Source: Phoronis australis (lineage: Eukaryota; Phoronida; Phoronidae). Taken from it: a stretch of 64,000 nucleotides of DNA. The stretch lies in NCBI GenBank assembly GCA_002633005.1, contig NMRA01000024.1, forward strand, positions 1,414,780-1,478,779. Reading direction: 5' to 3'. Both the position numbers and the translations under genes were made by a program. The notes under the pieces are model-generated. The model was not told where the DNA came from. It saw nothing but the letters and a program-made list of their open reading frames with translations, and searched no databases. This document shows positions 1 to 11,770 of this stretch, in pieces; position 1 is the first letter of the stretch; each line of letters begins with the position of its first letter.

Positions 1-60
1 GGTGAGTGGTAGTGGTAGTGGCAGTAGTAGGGGTAGTGGTAGTCGTAGTGGTGAGTGGTA
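1..60. repeat. GGTAGT-type simple repeat at the left edge
   Basis: The first 60 bases are a degenerate short tandem repeat built from GGTAGT and GTGGTA units. It continues off the window edge. The open frame across it encodes only valine/glycine-rich low-complexity sequence and is not a gene. Confidence 0.8.
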
Positions 61-920
61 GTAGTCTTAACCGGCTAACTGGCAAGTCTGTAGAGTATGG
101 CAAAAATGAACTTGTTACGAGTATCCGTACAGCTGGTTCATGCGGGTCCTTAGAGACTCTCAAACCTTCCGTAATCGAGCACCATTTTGGTGGAGTTTTT
201 ACACCACATGCACTTCTACCATTGTTGAACGTATTGGACAAATAAAATGCATCCTTTTAGTGCACAAACGTTTCCAATTTACACAACACCAAGTCTATTG
301 GACTGCACTGTTTGGTCATTGCAGGTCACAACTAGGACTACAGGTCACAGCTGTCACAGCCGCGGCTCTTACATCTAATACAATAAATGATCGTTTTCTA
401 TTCAGTTTATTTTAACAAATGTGTATTCTAACTGCAAAAGATTGCTTTATGCGAGTTCGTACTGTTCATTTCAAAGAGTTTCCCAGCTGGTTTAAATACT
501 AACATTTCATTTCAGCGTTACTAGCAAACGTGCGCCGTTTGCATAAGCATTTTAATGATTTTGTAAATCTGAAATTTTAAATATATATGTCTAGAAAGAA
601 AATTTCACCCTGTTTAGGTGACTTTTCACTCTCATAAGTCGCATAATAATCGCTACCGTGATAGAATTTTATATCCGTTACCAACAAAACAACGACTCAA
701 AAAACGCTTTAGGTATAGTTTAATAGAGTGAGCCAACCCTAAAATTGCAAATTCAAAAACAGCGCATGTATTAATTGTGTGTAACTAAGCTAGTAACGGG
801 AAATGGAATAAGAGCGGTTTCATGAGAGTAAAATTCCTAAATTCGATTTTCGTTTTCAGTTATCTAAACCCGGTAAATGCAGCTCTAAAGAAATCAAAAG
901 CACTCTCATGTTTAATTCCT
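61..920. other. 3' flank of glycosyltransferase gene 1, no gene seen
   Basis: I see no supported coding sequence here. From about 450 onward the sequence is homologous to the 3' flank of gene 2 (around 10620-11110 and its allele 15540-16030), so the paralogous duplication includes sequence well beyond the stop codon. Short shared landmarks include a TAACGGGAAATGGAAT block near 790 and again near 10965 and 15882. Confidence 0.6.
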
Positions 921-3219
921 TCAGTCAAGCTGTTTTAAAACTGTTTTCTCTGGATCTCTTGCCACTATTGGTAATTTTGAGTACCAATGAGACTTAAAGG
1001 GTTGTTTCATCCAAGTCATATTTCGGATCCATTCGTCGAGGCATTCCAACACCACGTGATCATGGGTGAACGGAAGCAACTTGTTGACAAACATTTCTCG
1101 CCTGGTCACCAGTCTGGGTAGATCTAAAAGATTTGGGATGCAGATACCGTGTCGCGATTTATCACAGTCCCACCATAAAGAATGCGATGTCATGGCTTTG
1201 GGCTCAGGCATTAAAGGTCCTGAAAATGAATTACGGATACCTCTTGGTTCAGTTGTCCTAAAGCTACCTCATTAAAGCGGTCCAAGACAATTAGCTGTAA
1301 AGATTGTTTAGGCTATAAAGCCTAGAGTTTGTGCATTTAGTCAAATACCTACTAAACAGAAGAATTTAACCATGTAAACATATTATAACTTTCTTAATGA
1401 AGAAAGGCAGTAGAATAACTTCTTTTGATTTTGTACCACGTATACCAATTTGTTAATGATTGAGTCTCACGAGAAACCCGATTTCTAATTTCCTTGTACA
1501 CAACGGAAATAACCTTTTAGCTGTCAAAATCTTTTTTGTGTCGCGAATTTGGCTGTCAGAAATGAAGACTTCTGATAGCTGAAGACCACCTTTCGATCAA
1601 AAATGAATACAGGAACAGCCATCACATTGTGTTCACGTGAAATGTATTACGTGGAAGTTGTCGTGACATAGTGTACTTCTTGACAAATATTGTCAACCGG
1701 ACGACGTGAAGAATGCGACAGTGCACGTGACATCAAGTCACGGAAACCTACGTGTCAGACCAGAGAGCTACGTGTATCTATATAAAATATCAGACCAGAC
1801 AAGTAAAAATTAGGGGTTGGACGGAACTTAAATAAACAAACCACGTCATTGAGACCATCGCGGATTCGCAATTGACGAAGTGTGAATTGCTTAGAAAACT
1901 TGCACTATACATCACTGCCAAGAAAGAAAAAGTAACCATGGCAATTATAATAAAAGGCAGACTAAGACCAGCTGTTAAAATAAATGTGAGATGGCGGTGG
2001 CGATGGTGGGAGTGAGGGTGAATCGAAGGCAACGATGATGACGATGGCGACGATGATGACGATGACAACGATGATATTGATGGTGGGGTGACGAGGACTG
2101 TAATGGTGAGTGAGAGACGCATGACGATGATGCCTGTGGTTTTTGTCGTATACCTTTATAGCCACCAGGCGTGTCCAGTTGGGGGTTGAGTGTGAGATGA
2201 TTCAGCGTCATCATATAAGACTCATCTGGGGAATACGATGTCTTTAGAAAATCCCTGAGAGTGATGGAATGATTGTCATAAAGGATATAATTCACGAATG
2301 GTCGTGAAAAGGCACCGAATGCTGACCCTTTTAAAATCGTTAGTCCATACGGTGGCTGTTGATTGTGTGGAATAGGGACCTTATTGTACTTCCATACTTG
2401 ATTACCGTGAACGTTCATCGACGGAAGAAAAAAGCGGTTCTTCCAACGGATGCTTAAGTCATGATTTAGTGATGATATGGTCACATCATTGGACATATTA
2501 AACAATCTTAAAATCTTTATCATTTCAAGAACGGTTTTCAGTGGAAACATTTCTCCAGTTAAATTGATGTGATATTTCCATTTGTGGTTTTTCCTTAGAT
2601 TATCTTCCATACATGTGAGTTCCGCCTCTACCTGAGAGTAACTGGCATACGTTATCACTGTGTGTTTAGATGCAATAAATACGTTAGGAAAGCAATCAGC
2701 GACTGCCTGTATTCCTGTCTTAAAATCGTCTTGCGCTCTTGCATCAACGTGAATGCAATAAATATTTTGACGCCTATAGATGGCACGCAATAACCTTTCC
2801 ACTTGGTCCACGTGATGGTATGCGAGAATTGAAAATGACAATGGGAAATTCTGTTCCTCTTCACTAGGGCCAGGATCCAGAATATAGCACCGATCTTGTT
2901 TAAATAAATCACAATCACGTGTAAGATTCAGAAACTCAATGTCAGGAATGGGCTGTCTAAGACTGTAGCCTTTTGGAAACAGTTCTTGCTCCTCCTTGTC
3001 GCCTTCGATGAGTTTGTAACAACTGTACGATCGTCTCTTACTGTTCTCGTACCAGCGACATGTTGGAGGCGATTTTCTCGTAGCCCTTCCAGGCGCGTTC
3101 TGGCTCCACATTGTCATGATAATATTCATGCTTGTGCAGACTGCCAATATCCCTAACAGAGCATTGTTCACAAGGCACCTGTGAAAAATCATGCAATGCA
3201 CTTTACAAAACGAAAGCAA
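921..3219 (-). CDS. Core-2-type beta-1,6-N-acetylglucosaminyltransferase (GT14), gene 1
   Basis: Two coding exons on the minus strand. Exon 1 is 3219-2154, ending at donor AAAG|GTATAC in phase 1. Exon 2 is 1219-921, starting after acceptor TTTTCAG. Together they make 454 residues, close to the 428 of human GCNT1. The family adds GlcNAc in beta-1,6 linkage to branch O-glycans in the Golgi lumen. Seen here: a short cytosolic N-terminus, one hydrophobic signal-anchor at about residues 16-37 (type II membrane protein), a Branch-domain (PF02485-like) core with the RLLRAIYRRQNIYCIHVD block, several conserved cysteines, NLT and NMS sequons, and the SPDE motif whose Glu (about residue 333) matches the catalytic Glu of core-2 enzymes. 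Exon 2 carries the C-terminal HGICI...DLPRL...FVNK...LDEW block typical of GCNT proteins. The open frame reads through the donor into an intronic triplet repeat (to 1975), which is not coding. Substrate and exact branching activity cannot be assigned. The start is the first Met of the open frame. Confidence 0.88.
1220..2153 (-). other. Intron of glycosyltransferase gene 1, with a GAT/GAC triplet repeat
   Basis: This intron separates the two coding exons of gene 1. At 1984-2130 it holds an imperfect GATGATGACGATGGC-type triplet tract directly next to the donor. The paralogous intron of gene 2 has a related but diverged tract at about 17845-18015. Around 1570-1600 the sequence AGCTGAAGACCACC is the uninterrupted version of the site that carries a 140-bp MITE in gene 2. 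Confidence 0.75.
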
Positions 3220-3238
3220 AAAATACGAAAAGCAACAA

Positions 3239-3336
3239 CAACAACAATCGTGTCAATGGTGGCAGCGAGAACAACAAAGGTAGCAAACAACAACAATCGT
3301 GTCAATGGTGGCAGCGAGAACAACAAAGGTAGCAAA
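3239..3336. repeat. Two tandem 49-bp units upstream of gene 1
   Basis: Two copies of a 49-bp unit, each beginning CAACAACAATCGTGTCAATG, lie at 3239-3287 and 3288-3336, just 5' of the gene 1 start codon on the transcribed strand. The corresponding segment upstream of gene 2 (about 19535-19620) is AAC-rich but does not have the duplicate unit. Confidence 0.85.
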
Positions 3337-3484
3337 TGCATGATATTACTACATAGCTTCACCACAATCGCTAGCAACAGTTTCAGCGGTTACTCGAACA
3401 AGTTTGAGCAATAAATTCCCGCAAGGGCCCTGGCATTCCTGACTGATTTTTGATGTACTCAAAAGCATTCTTCTAGTGTAGAGG

Positions 3485-3791
3485 CAGTGGCGCCGGATCT
3501 AGGTTACCATAAGGGAGGGGTCCAACATGTTTGCCTAGGGGAATTGGGTAAAGCGCGGCCGTATGTGCACAGGCGCCCCGAAAGTTGGGCCGGCAGTACG
3601 AATGAGGCTTCTGTTCGGGACATCCGTCGACTAAAAGAATTTTTTTTTTTTAAATAAATAAGGGAACGCGATCCCGCCCCTTTCTCCACTGCCGGTTTGC
3701 TTACGCTTCGCGCTGTTGCTGTTTCATTTTGCTTGCGGCAGCCAACGGAGGGGCGGGCCCCCTGGGTCCCCGCCCCTTAAATCCGCCTATG
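3485..3791. mobile_element. 307-bp MITE with CAGTGGCG-type ends and AGAGG target duplication
   Basis: The left end is CAGTGGCGCCGGATCTAGG. The right end, read inward from the other strand, is CATAGGCGGATTTAAGG. AGAGG is present at 3480-3484 and 3792-3796, a 5-bp target duplication. The paralogous flank of gene 2 near 19932-19945 has the unfilled site, with one AGAGG running straight into the downstream sequence. There is no transposase inside. The open frames at 3504-3919 are products of this GC-rich insert and its flank, not genes. Confidence 0.8.
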
Positions 3792-3796
3792 AGAGG

Positions 3797-5592
3797 AACC
3801 ATCAAGGATAGCGTGCAATAGCCGATATCATCTCGCAACGTATTAAAGACTACAAATGGGAGACCAGGAGCCTGTTTCTCAACAAGGAAGGTGTGCAGGC
3901 CAAGGCATATGTGTTGCAACTGCTTGCAACGAATGCATTAATGTACAAGACATTACGACAGTATGAACAAACAAAAATTTTGGTTTTTACATAAGTGTCT
4001 TACCCTCGTCTGCAGTATTTAGTAGTGATGCGTTGTCTCCTAATATTTCTGATCACAACCATTTCTCTATGGATTACTTTCAATATTTTCACTCGACAAA
4101 CACTGCACAGGTGTACTGCCTATATAATTTCATAAACGAAGGTCGACACACCCGTCACGTGATAAGCAACTTCTTTTAGCGAAAGCGATGCCACTCGGCC
4201 CGGGTACACCTCCTTACGGTGGCAGCTGGTCATCTTTGACGTCATCATCGTCGGTGCCAGCTATCAATACTATAACACCAGCATAATCGTTCGTATTATA
4301 TTTATCGAGCTCGAAATACGATCGTCATCGTTGTCAGCTTCTTTATCATCACTACCATCATCTTCAATGTCACCTTGACCAAGCTTCAACAGCACCACCA
4401 CCAGCAGGACCACCATGCAGTAGTAGTAGGCGATGCTGATGTAGCAGGCGCAGCACAGGTGCAATGATGGTGACAAGCAGCAGCGCCGTCACTTTCACCA
4501 TCACGCAGAAGCAGAATGATCAGCAGCATCACTAACGCAACCAGTACCACCATCACCACCACCACCACCTTCGACACCATGTCCCATATTAGCCAGCTCC
4601 ATTTAAGTGCTTGAAACCACCATTCACCTTATTGTGACAAGTGACCTTATTGTCAGCATCGTTAAACCTTCCTTTATAGCACTGCATATCACAATAGTGA
4701 ATTCAATATCTCGAAAATCAGAAAATAGAACAAAAGAGAGTTGAATTGAAAATTTCTTAGCTCCACAGACAAGAGAGGAACGTCGGGAATGTAACCAGTG
4801 TCAGTGCGTCATGTCCACCAACACGCGAGTTTCTTGTACAAGCACGTGGCATATCCGCGTTTCTCCGATGTCCCTTGGAATAGTGAAGAGGCACCGTGTG
4901 GTCAAATACTAAGTTATCGCTGTCAGCATAAACGCAACGCTCTGCCATTCCTTATTGCACCATAAACTACGGGAAAACGATGACTTTTCCCACTAAGCCC
5001 AACGGAGGAAGACTTGTACTGTGATTGGTTATAATAGGTATCCACAAACAAATAATCGAGATGAACTAAATAATAAATTGTCAGATAGAGTTTGCAGTTG
5101 TTCTAATTTGACGGCTGATTGACTTGTAGGTTTTTTTTTGTTTTTTTTCTTTTTGGTTTCTTTGATATGAAATAAGTAATTTCAAGCATTTCAGTGCAGA
5201 TATACATCTTTAAAATCTGTATTTAAGTCCACTTGTTGCCTTAGGAAATAAACATTACAAATTAGTCCGTCGGTTATTCTAGTATATTAGGGTCTACGTA
5301 ACAAAGTGCGAAGTCGCTGTCCGAGGTCATATTAAAAAGCAACACCAGTGGAATATTTAAACTTGTACATCGCCCTGTTTAGATGGCTAAAAAACCGGAA
5401 ATCGAATTGGGCCGTGCACACTTATAAAATCAGTGCTATAACGTTTCTAACCTTGATAAGATTTTATTCTCGCGATATCAATATCATTGAAACCACCAAT
5501 TCATGGCTGAATAATACACTTCATAGTTTATAGGTGTTCGCCAATTCTAAAATTGCCGAATCGAAAATGGCGCATGTGCTTAGAGATGGCAC
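3797..5592. other. Upstream flank of gene 1, no gene seen
   Basis: No supported gene. About 3980-4165 is homologous to 23096-23265. About 4240-4590 is a low-complexity CATCAT/CAGCAG/CACCAC tract homologous to 27345-27600. About 5310-5620 is homologous to 27730-28025. The segment is the unfilled counterpart of the gene 2 flank that carries the 23.27-27.35 kb retroelement. Small open frames across the triplet repeats are low complexity only. Confidence 0.65.
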
Positions 5593-8138
5593 GGTAGCCG
5601 AAATGGAGTCCGTATCACGGGAGGTAATCATGCTATGAGATCGAGTTTATTTGGGTAAAAAGACCTAACTCATCAACTAAACAGGGAGAACACAGCTTTT
5701 TAAAGCATGCAGGCAGGTGAGAAAACTAAAATTAAACTCAATGAACTGGAAATCATATAAATGCCATTGACTCACCAGCGCACTGATGAATTGGAAGAAA
5801 AGGTTACAAACAGCGTTTAAAAGTGGCACGTGCCAGTACTGATAAGATCTGGCAGCTGAGCCCGCACCGCAATCGATGGATGAAAATAGTTGTAATTTGC
5901 TACGTTATTTTTTCCTAACTAACGGATTAAAGCTCTGTGAGTACAGCAAATCACGTTCCCAGTAAGAAATAGCTATTTTCCGATATAGCCGCGATTTAAA
6001 TCACAAGGTGGTAGATAGTGAAAATTTCAATTTTGAAGGAAAATGAAGCCAAATTGAAGACAATCTCCGCCAATGACATAATGAAACAGACTACACCTTG
6101 TATATTCAGTATATACGTTCAAAATGGCGTTATAGTTGCAAGTCACACAGACAATTTATAAAGTGCAAATTCTTATACAAGGGCTTTACACACATTCTTA
6201 CCTCACAACCGAGCTTTCCTTTATTTTGCATTTTTAATAAACGGCGTAAGATGTAATCGTAGCACGTGCCCAGATGTATTATCCTAATTACTATGTCCTT
6301 CCTGACACTTGTATTTTTGAAACAAGCAATGTTTGTACTTTGTTCTTCCCAAACGTAAAATCGTATGGCCAAGCTCGATGAAGTGCTAATTTGTGGACTG
6401 CGTTCTGGTCTCTTCTATTTGCAGATTTACCAGCGTTCTTTAACAACTCCTTTGCCTCCATCATATGCCGTCAAATCACATTGTGAGGCCGGATAATCAA
6501 ATAATTCCCAAATGCCACAAAATGCTCGCGCCACGAAAGATTGAAAACACGTTGCGCATATTGGTGTTATAACGACTAGAAACTATTCCAACCGCATGGT
6601 CACCTCGTGCTTCACAACACGGACTAAAAGTTCAATTTCCTTATTAGGATACCTGCCCTTTTACGAAATCAGCACTAACGGGTCCCGCTTCTCATTGATT
6701 GCTGCTGAAAAATTCCACTTGTGTTAGGAATTTTAGGGATCGTAAGCAACTACGATTTTATAGTCTACGGCTCACGCTAGCAACGTTTAAAGCTAAGAAA
6801 GAAATTTGAAACAACGAATTTCTGAAGACGAGAACTTCCGTTAGCATCGTTGAAAAGACAGCCGCTGCACATACTGTGGTGGCCAAAACGCAAGCACGGC
6901 GAAGCCGAAATTTGCGAGATTTTCACGCAACAGTCGCTGCAAACTTAATACAATTTCCATCTACTGAACTTTTCTACTGAACTTTTGCGACCCTAGATCC
7001 ACTTACGTTGGCGTCATGGTGTTAACTTATAACTTCACAGAGGGAAGTCGTCCGATGTTTCAAGCTCATTTTCCAGGGATATAGACCTTAATGAGAGGTT
7101 ATGCAACAATTAAAAGGATATCAAACCCGGGTCTGGCCTATTGACAGATACTTAAAATGACTTTCCCATCCAGTTCTCTGAAACAAAATAATGATTGGTA
7201 ATCCTCGAGAACCCTCAAAAGTTTGGAGGACTATTTGAAAACTTCTTACAAAGTCTGCTAAACGGGTAAGCGTGACTTACGCTTTTAGAGAATTACACAG
7301 CAACTTTGGAAAAAGGCCAACCACCAAAGACCACAATATCCAATTTGTAAGAGACGGAGAATGAGTTTTTAGTTGATTCTTACCTTTGACTTGGAAGATT
7401 GACGCCAGAGATGCATGCATTAGCAAGTGACAGAACGAGGATTGGAAGTTGAAATCATCGCAACGTTCTTTAGTATCCTTTAAAGATATTTGGCATTTTC
7501 CCTACTTTTCTCCTGTGTTCGAAAACCAACCAATTCAAATATTCTCTGAGCCGCACGATTGCACCAAACGTAGCACGATTGCAACAAACGTAGCTCCTCG
7601 GCTGGCTATCCAGGGGTTACCGCTCATCGCTTTCTGTACTAATCTCATTCTGTGTATATTGAACGAGCTGTATGCCAAATCTGCTCCCCGAATAAGAAGT
7701 TTTCACCTTGTCAAAAGAGGTTTTACACATTTAATATTGCCTCTTAAAAATGCGTTTACTTTCTGGTTCCATACATATCTTCGATCATGAAGCATGTCTA
7801 CAGCAATTGAGACGACTTCACGAAGAATTCCACCTCCACTTTTTGGTCGCTGTTAACTTTTTCATCGAGCACGACAATCACGAAATATTTGATGCCACAC
7901 AAGTTAGAAAAGGACAAGAGCAAGACTGAGCCAAACGGTTGACACTTGCAAACATATCGGAAGATATCAGGTGGAATTCATAAGATTTGTGTCCCATGGA
8001 CGTTTTGTTCGTCAACAAGCGGGATTTCGTATAACATACACAAAATGGCACCCGGTGAGGAAGCTCCGATTTTCATGGTTATGTTCAAAGTATATGGACT
8101 AAATTGTCTACAGTCATCGCATGTGTTGATTATAACTC

Positions 8139-8140
8139 CA

Positions 8141-8172
<32 letters not shown>

Positions 8173-8210
8173 CGCGTGCGCGCGCGCGCGCGCGCGCGTG
8201 TATATGCATG
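8139..8210. repeat. Alternating (TG)n(CG)n tract
   Basis: Seventy-two bases of uninterrupted pyrimidine-purine alternation: first a TG run, then mixed TGCG, then a run of CG, then TATATGCATG. Tracts of this kind are classic Z-DNA formers. The open frame across it (polypeptide of Cys, Val, Ala, Arg repeats) is not a gene. Confidence 0.9.
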
Positions 8211-8497
8211 TTCATGTTTCATTCGATTTTATTCGCTGTACTATCGCCTGTGCATGCCTGCGATATACACTATACCTTTTTAAAAGTTAAAACTAGTACA
8301 GTCTCAATGGGTTAGTGCTAGGGTTAGGCAGTTGAGAATTTAAAACACATGCATTTTAGTAGAAGAAACATAGAAAATCTCCTATTTGGTACAATCCTAT
8401 GCCTTTCTTACAAAAATTAAGTGTTATATAAATATGCACTTTTCCCGAGGGTAATATCAGGATAGAGATCAGTAGCTGTCTTCCGGCTAGAAATATC

Positions 8498-8557
8498 TAG
8501 CCAAAATCACGTGTTCATCTTTAGAATACTTTCTACGAGTACGTGTGATTTTGGCTA
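8498..8557. repeat. Small foldback with TAGCCAAAATCAC arms
   Basis: The arm TAGCCAAAATCAC at 8498-8510 is repeated as its reverse complement at 8545-8557. Related sequence (CTAGC followed by AAAGTCACGTGTTCTC or AAGATCATGTGTTCTC) occurs near 19678 and 56592, so this is one of a small dispersed family. Confidence 0.6.
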
Positions 8558-9524
8558 CATTTTCTCGCTGCCAGAACGCTATTGACCTGTACAACATGGT
8601 AATATATAATTGACCAAGAGAGCTACAGTGTTGCCTAAGGGCCGCGAGGGAAATGTTGCTCTCCCGAGGTCCACGTGACCCAAAGCCCTCGAGAGATCGC
8701 TTATACTTCTTTCGTTACCCGCACCACCACTGAAACCTTCTTCCTCTGATTTTTTTCTTATTAGATAAGTTTATTCTTGCCTGGTTTGGTCTAGGCTATT
8801 GACACCGTCTGCTCGCCTTGTGGCCAGGGTTTATGACAGCGTTTGATTGCTCATATCGCAAATAGCCACATACAACGTTCAGACGGTGTGAATGAAAAAC
8901 AATATTACGCACTAAGTTGGTTAATATTATGCAAAACTGGAAGTTCTCGCTCTCCTTTTCAGCCAGAGGACATAAGTGTTATTGTTCCTGTAATGAATGT
9001 ATAGATTATAATTGTTTGGCGTCGGCCATTCTCATGCTGCGTAGTTGATCAAACTAAACACGTGGACGTTTTCTACAGAGCATCGATGCATTCCCGCCAC
9101 GTTTTCCTCCAAAATGTGGACTCCCAGGAGACTGATTATGGGTTATCACGCAGTAATTGTTTGCTGGGGGGTTTAAACATTTTTTCAAGTATTTTATGTT
9201 TTACTGCGCGAGTAAATGCGATTACTATGTCCTTATTATGGCGGGATCTAACATTGATACTTGCCCCGTGTATAGTTTCGAAATCTAGTGAAGTAAATCT
9301 GTACGTAGTGTTAAATCGGATATGAAGGTATGTCTATCATCAAGGGCTATCTGCAGTGGGTGATTGGTTGCTTGCTACCGGGCTTCTCGTTCTCGAGTTA
9401 TTCGAGGTTTTCTGATTTGATGACTGTCTTTCATTGTTTCTTGGTTGGTCGCCGGCCTCACCTTTGAATTTTTAGTCGCTTTCGTCAAAGTGTTGTTTCT
9501 CAGAGAACCTCATTACTCAGAATT

Positions 9525-9805
9525 TCCTCCCTTTTTCAGATATTCCCGCCCCATTTTAGATGTTCAGATTTTCTCGCATTTTTCTGATCCCCCCTTTCTT
9601 TTAAATTTTCGCCGCCTTTTTTAGATTTCCTCGCCCTTTCTTTGGACTTTTCTCTTTTTAGACTTTGTCGCCTATCTTAAGCCCCCATGTTTTCGCACTT
9701 TTTAAAAAAATTTCTACCTTACTTTGGATTTTCCACTCTTTATTTTAGATTTTCAGCCCTATTCTCATTTTTCAGATTCCCACCCTTTTCTAAATTTTCC
9801 TATTA
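9525..9805. repeat. Degenerate TTTTAGATTTTCCCGCC minisatellite, allele 1
   Basis: A pyrimidine-rich tract made of roughly 20-30-bp units with the recurring core TTTTTAGAT followed by CCGCC or TCGCC. The allelic copy is at about 14985-15265. Open frames through it are Phe/Ser/Pro-rich low-complexity translations, not genes. Confidence 0.65.
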
Positions 9806-9907
9806 CGATTTTCACGCATCTTTTTATCGCAAACGTTTTCCAATTACCAGCAATCTTTTCTACACCAAGTCTACTGCTTATCGATTATTAGTCACATTTG
9901 CAGGGAT

Positions 9908-10533
9908 ATCATTTATGTTCGAAGTATGTCCCGAAAATAATAGGTGCGTCGCAAGCTCCGTTTCCAGAGGTAAAAAGGAGACCGTGATAGGCGATATAAG
10001 GTCATTTATTATGACTAATAACGGTACAGAAATATGGGTGTACAGATAACGACATAAAGATAAAATAATAATCTCTGGAAAGATGGGAAATAAAAAGCGC
10101 CAGCACACAGGTAAGAGGAACCACCGAAAAGAGAGGGTGGTAGAGGGTGGGAAAAAATGATGGGAGATTAAACTCGAACCTAAGTGCTGCAAAAGCGAAG
10201 TACTGATGGCAGGAAATGTAAGTTTACTGAGAACAAAAGAGCCCTATGACACGTGACAATCATCAGTCTATGGGAGCCATGAGATGACCAAACTCGAGGC
10301 ATATGACAGAAACGAACCAATAGTGAGGCTGGAAATGGAATGTCCTAGTGCCTCGTGTGCAGAAGGACCGCATGCGAATCTACACAAAGGATTAATGGAC
10401 CAGTCCGAAAGATGGGGTATAAGTGAGACGAATCCATATTCTCACATAAATATATTTAACGAGTGAAATATCATTTATGTTCGAAGTATGCCCGCAAGCT
10501 CCGTTTCCAGAGATAAAAAGGAGACCGTGATAG
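9908..10533. mobile_element. Solo YR-element-like unit flanked by direct core repeats
   Basis: A core of about 83 bp (9908-9990, starting ATCATTTATGTTCGAAGTAT) is repeated as a slightly shorter copy at 10470-10533, with about 480 bp between. The other allele has one core only (15369-15451). The whole unit is a diverged relative of the tandem repeat pair at 23270-24000 next to the tyrosine-recombinase retroelement, sharing the GCGATATAAGG, TTTATTATGACTA, AAGCGCC and CACGTGACAATCATCAG blocks. I read it as a terminal-repeat unit of that element family without internal genes. Confidence 0.6.
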
Positions 10534-10889
10534 TCATTTATCACTTGCCAAAGCTCATATATCATGATCGCGTCGTGCATTTCAACATGTGTCGTACTCT
10601 AACTGCGTATGACTCAGGACGAGTCAGTACTGTTCATTCCCAGCTGCTTTCGATACAAACTTTTCATTTCAGTATTACTAGCAAATGTACGTCGTTTTCT
10701 TATTTTTAATTTTGTAAATTTTAAATTTTAAATATACATATCTAGTAAGAAAATTTAAAGTAGCATTTCGCACTGTTTAGCTGACTTTTCACTATTATAA
10801 GTCACATGATAATCGCTACCGTGATTGAATTCTATTTCCGTTACCAACAAAAACAAACAAACTTTCAACGACTCAAAAACACTTTATAG

Positions 10890-10895
10890 TTTATT
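10890..10895 (-). promoter_or_regulatory. Putative poly(A) signal of gene 2, left allele
   Basis: AATAAA on the minus strand lies about 220 bp downstream of the terminal exon's stop codon. The same hexamer is kept in the other allele at 15808-15813. Gene 1 has ATTAAA at the matching place near 720. This is a motif match with positional support only. Confidence 0.4.
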
Positions 10896-11111
10896 GAGGT
10901 TGGCCAACCCTAAATTGCAATTCAAAAACAGCTCGTGTATTCATCGTCTGTAATTAAGCTAGTAACGGGAAATGGAATCACATTACAATAACGAATATTA
11001 TTAAACCGATTTAATGAGAGTAAAAGGCATAATTCGATTTTCGCTTTCAGCTAACCAAACTCGGCAAATTTAACTGTAGCAAAATTAAAAACACTCTTAT
11101 GTTTAATTCCT

Positions 11112-11410
11112 TCAGTCAAGCTGTTTTAAAACTGTTTTATCTGAATCTCTCGCCACTATTGGCAATTTTGAGTACCAATGAGACTTAAAGGGTTGTTTCA
11201 TCCAAGTCATATTTCGGATCCACTCGTCGAGGCATTCCAACACCACGTGATCATGGGTGAACGGAAGCAACTTGTTGACAAACATTTCTCGCCTGGTCAC
11301 CAGTCTGGGTAGATCTAAAAGATTTGGGATGCAGATACCGTGTCGCAAGTAAGTACAACCCTTCCATAAAGAGTGCGATGTCATGGCTTTGGGCTCAGGC
11401 ATTAAAGGTC
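11112..11410 (-). pseudogene. Extra terminal exon of glycosyltransferase gene 2 (allelic duplicate)
   Basis: A 299-nt exon opening after acceptor TTTTCAG and ending in a stop at 11112. It encodes the GCNT-type C-terminal block (HGICIPNLLDLPRL, FVNKLLPF, LDEWIRNM). It is almost identical to 16030-16328, differing in only a few residues, and has no exon 1 of its own before the next exon 2 copy. Because it sits in the segment repeated across gap 12449, I interpret it as the other allele of gene 2's last exon rather than a third gene or a decayed copy. The open frame itself is intact. Confidence 0.7.
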
Positions 11411-11676
11411 CTGAAAATGAATTAAAATATACGGATATTTATTGATTGTCCTACATTCAACTCATCAAAGCTGTCCGAGACAATCAACTGTCTCAATTTA
11501 GGCTATATAGGGCCAAGAAACCTATGTATTTAGTTAAGTACCGACATAACTGTAGAATTTAACTACGTAAAAGTAAAATTTTCTGGAAGAAGAAAGATGG
11601 TAGAATATGGTCTTTGGCTTAGTACTAATCTGTCGTTAATTGACGTGACCATGTCTTTTAAGTAGAATCGGTAATT

Positions 11677-11770
11677 GTCTGGTATAACGTGGATGAATTT
11701 TGAACCAGTTTTCGCAACTGAATAACGGGCATCAAACTGGTTCTCAAAATACGGGCACGTTATATCAGAC
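11677..11770. repeat. 94-bp palindromic element, left allele
   Basis: A nested palindrome: outer arms GTCTGGTATAACGTG and CACGTTATATCAGAC, inner arms GAACCAGTTT and AAACTGGTTC. The allele has it at 16581-16674. A diverged copy lies in an intron of the large plus-strand gene near 52865-52965. It is probably a short foldback transposon. No coding content. Confidence 0.7.

Larger units (their letters stand above)
7841..9243. other. 1.4-kb segment present in one allele only
   Basis: The other allele passes directly from CATCTCCACTA to ACATCTAACATTGATACTTG near 14620, so this segment is missing there. Its right half (about 8600-9243) has a diverged homologue at about 38600-39900. That favours a deletion in the 12450-17347 allele over an insertion here. 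It contains an alternating purine-pyrimidine tract and a small foldback but no gene. Confidence 0.6.

Noticed and set aside
1975-2153. A 59-residue Ser/His/Arg-rich C-terminal extension or stop-codon loss in glycosyltransferase gene 1
   Set aside because: It lies beyond a good phase-1 donor (2154/2153) and is a translated GAT-repeat in the intron. Gene 2 has the same donor, and exon 2 supplies the true C-terminus.
3504-3919. Two GC-rich open frames as genes
   Set aside because: They lie in the MITE at 3485-3791 and its flank, and the unfilled paralogous site has neither.
8140-8290. Cys-Val-Ala-Arg repeat protein
   Set aside because: It is a translation of the TG/CG dinucleotide tract.
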